Assembly: GCF_000377205.1 (NCBI RefSeq)
Contig: NZ_KB897906.1
Coordinates: 30,272-94,271, forward strand
DNA: 64,000 nucleotides
Reading direction: 5' to 3'
DNA from: Thioalkalivibrio sp. ALJ3
GTDB taxonomy: Bacteria; Pseudomonadota; Gammaproteobacteria; Ectothiorhodospirales; Ectothiorhodospiraceae
The notes below the pieces were generated by a model. That model searched no databases, was not told the origin of the DNA, and saw only the letters and a list, made by a program, of their open reading frames with translations. A program made the translations under genes and the position numbers. Of the stretch, positions 62,614-64,000 are shown piece by piece. The stretch's first letter is position 1, and each line of letters opens with the position of its first letter.

Positions 62614-64000
62614 AATCGCGCGTCTTGTCGTCCGGGTTGCCCGTAGACTCGGCCGCCGGTTCCGGTTTGCGGGGCGGCTTGTCGGCCTGAGGTGCCGAGT
62701 CTGGCTCGGAACGGGGAGCGCCGCTGACTTCGGCGGGCGACGGTTTCTCGGGTACCACCCCGGCATCGCTCTTCTTGTCGCGAGGGGCCTTCGACGCGGA
62801 ACCATCATCAGGCGTGGCGGACTCGGAGGGGCGTTTCTCGGTGCCCGACTCGGAATCCCCCTTGCCCTTGGCACCACCCGCTTTCGACGACTGAGCACTT
62901 CCCTTCGCCCGACGTGTACCGGATGAACCCTTTGGTGTGTCTCCCGTCGCTTTTTCGCCTGTTCCAGGCTCGCGGGATTTTTCTTCCTGGATCTTGGACT
63001 TTTTGCTTCCGGTGCCTTTTTCTTCAGGCGCTTTTGCGTCACTGCCGCCGGCTTCCTGGCCGGCGTCCTTGTCAGAGGATCTCGGCTTGGCGGCAGGCTT
63101 GGTCTCGCTGTCACCTGACTGGCTGCTATCGCCCTTGTCGGAACCCTTCACGGCCGACTGCTCAGGGGCCGCGCTCCCCGGGGGCGAGGAGGCAGACTTG
63201 GCGGTCTCCTTCTGGCTGGCGCCTTCCTGATGACTCCCGGAGTTGTCATGACCCGTGCTGTCGTCGCTGCTGCCGGAACGCCCGCGGCCACCCCGGCGAC
63301 GGCCACCCCGGCGCGAACGGCGCGAGCGGCTGCGGCCCTTGGCACTGTCGTCATCGCCCGTGGACATACCATCCCCGGATGGCGTTGGCTGTTCCTTGTC
63401 CTTCTTGGAGCTCTCTTCAGATTCCGCCTTCGGTTTTTCGGTTTTGGGTTCGGCTTCGCGGGTCTTGGCGGACGCGTCGCCGCCGCCACTGCCACGCCGT
63501 CGCGAACGACCCTTGCCGCCGCCATCGCCGCCGCTACCGCTACTGGAATCCTGACGGGTCTCGCTTTTGCCGTTGCCGGTACCCTTGGTTGCTTCGCGGT
63601 TGTCACTGCTTTCGTTTCGTGAACCCCGACGACGATTGGTTGCGCCGCCGCGGTTGTTGCTACCCCCGCGGCTGGAACGCTGCCCGCCTTTGCCTCGCTT
63701 TCGCCCCTCGTCCTGCTGCTCGGCTTCGACCTCCTGTTGGCGCCCGGCGTTGGGGAACAACGATGACCAGATTCGGGTAAAAAATCCGGGTTGCTGAACC
63801 GGTTCGCTCGGAGCTTGCGGGGCAGGGGAGTCGGCCATAGGGGCGGGGGCATTGACCTTTACGCCCTGAACCAGGGGTTTCTCCACCTTGCCCCGGCGTT
63901 CGCCGTGTGGGTCGGTGTCTTCTTCGACGGTCTCCACCAGTTCGTGCGAGCCGCGGCCACTGACCACTTCTTCACGCTCGTCCCCACGCACGCGCTGGAC
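62612..64000 (-). CDS. rne: Ribonuclease E, C-terminal part (partial)
   Basis: About 460 residues of the C-terminal, disordered scaffold of RNase E are in the window; the catalytic half lies beyond 64000. It is rich in R, G, S, K, D and E, with blocks such as KGRSRSRRSRRGGRRRGGRGR near the middle that bind RNA. It contains VQQPGFFTRIWSSLFP, a short hydrophobic helix that resembles the membrane- or partner-binding segments of this protein. Identification rests on composition and this layout; it is probable rather than certain. Confidence 0.75.
   Translation of the reverse strand, partial: VQRVRGDEREEVVSGRGSHELVETVEEDTDPHGERRGKVEKPLVQGVKVNAPAPMADSPAPQAPSEPVQQPGFFTRIWSSLFPNAGRQQEVEAEQQDEGRKRGKGGQRSSRGGSNNRGGATNRRRGSRNESSDNREATKGTGNGKSETRQDSSSGSGGDGGGKGRSRRRGSGGGDASAKTREAEPKTEKPKAESEESSKKDKEQPTPSGDGMSTGDDDSAKGRSRSRRSRRGGRRRGGRGRSGSSDDSTGHDNSGSHQEGASQKETAKSASSPPGSAAPEQSAVKGSDKGDSSQSGDSETKPAAKPRSSDKDAGQEAGGSDAKAPEEKGTGSKKSKIQEEKSREPGTGEKATGDTPKGSSGTRRAKGSAQSSKAGGAKGKGDSESGTEKRPSESATPDDGSASKAPRDKKSDAGVVPEKPSPAEVSGAPRSEPDSAPQADKPPRKPEPAAESTGNPDDKTRD

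Overview
The window is GC-rich gammaproteobacterial chromosome. A single-gene thiosulfohydrolase locus (soxB), a complete polar-type flagellar/chemotaxis cluster in Pseudomonas-like order, sigma-54 promoters of the fleQ hierarchy, and REP-type repeats all suggest a sulfur-oxidising member of the Ectothiorhodospiraceae (Thioalkalivibrio-like). The genus is an inference.

Bases 1-16,200 are accessory. They hold a FimX-like protein with degenerate GGDEF and EAL domains, a YefM/YoeB and a HigBA toxin-antitoxin pair, and a small secreted protein. They also hold a two-gene peptide-modification locus: an 83-residue precursor with four Y-x-Q units at 8-residue spacing, followed by a radical SAM/SPASM enzyme. 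Next come a frameshifted sensor pseudogene whose stop codon lies in the end of a MITE-like element, a NERD/zinc-ribbon protein, an AT-richer P-loop ATPase with a TTG start, and a large fused restriction-methyltransferase. Between these genes lie several dispersed repeat families: four copies of an inverted-REP (BIME-like) repeat, two copies of a ~130 bp repeat, and smaller palindromes.

Bases 16,200-29,700 are mostly housekeeping: an NDUFA9-like epimerase, tRNA-Val(GAC) with promoter and terminator, a phospholipase D lipoprotein, a SnoaL-like secreted protein, an RDD membrane protein, class I fructose-bisphosphate aldolase, soxB, rlmM, tmRNA (ssrA), yjbQ and purL.

Bases 29,760-61,900 carry motility genes: a PilZ-like protein, fleQ, a fleR-like regulator without a fleS kinase, fliEFGHIJK, fliLMNOPQR, flhB, flhA, flhF, fleN, fliA, cheYZAB, motCD, a ParA ATPase, two CheW-type proteins, a small unknown protein, a DUF2802-like protein, and on the minus strand a second FliK-like gene with an orphan FlhB C-terminal domain. 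Near-consensus sigma-54 promoters precede fleR, fliE and fliL. The window ends with a low-molecular-weight tyrosine phosphatase and the 3' part of rne, converging on a strong hairpin.

Functional logic: FleQ and sigma-54 would switch on fleR, and the two activators then drive the fliE and fliL operons. FlhF and FleN set the place and number of flagella, FliA drives late genes, and the Che and Mot proteins steer and power the motor. The peptide locus is the best candidate for an undescribed system here.
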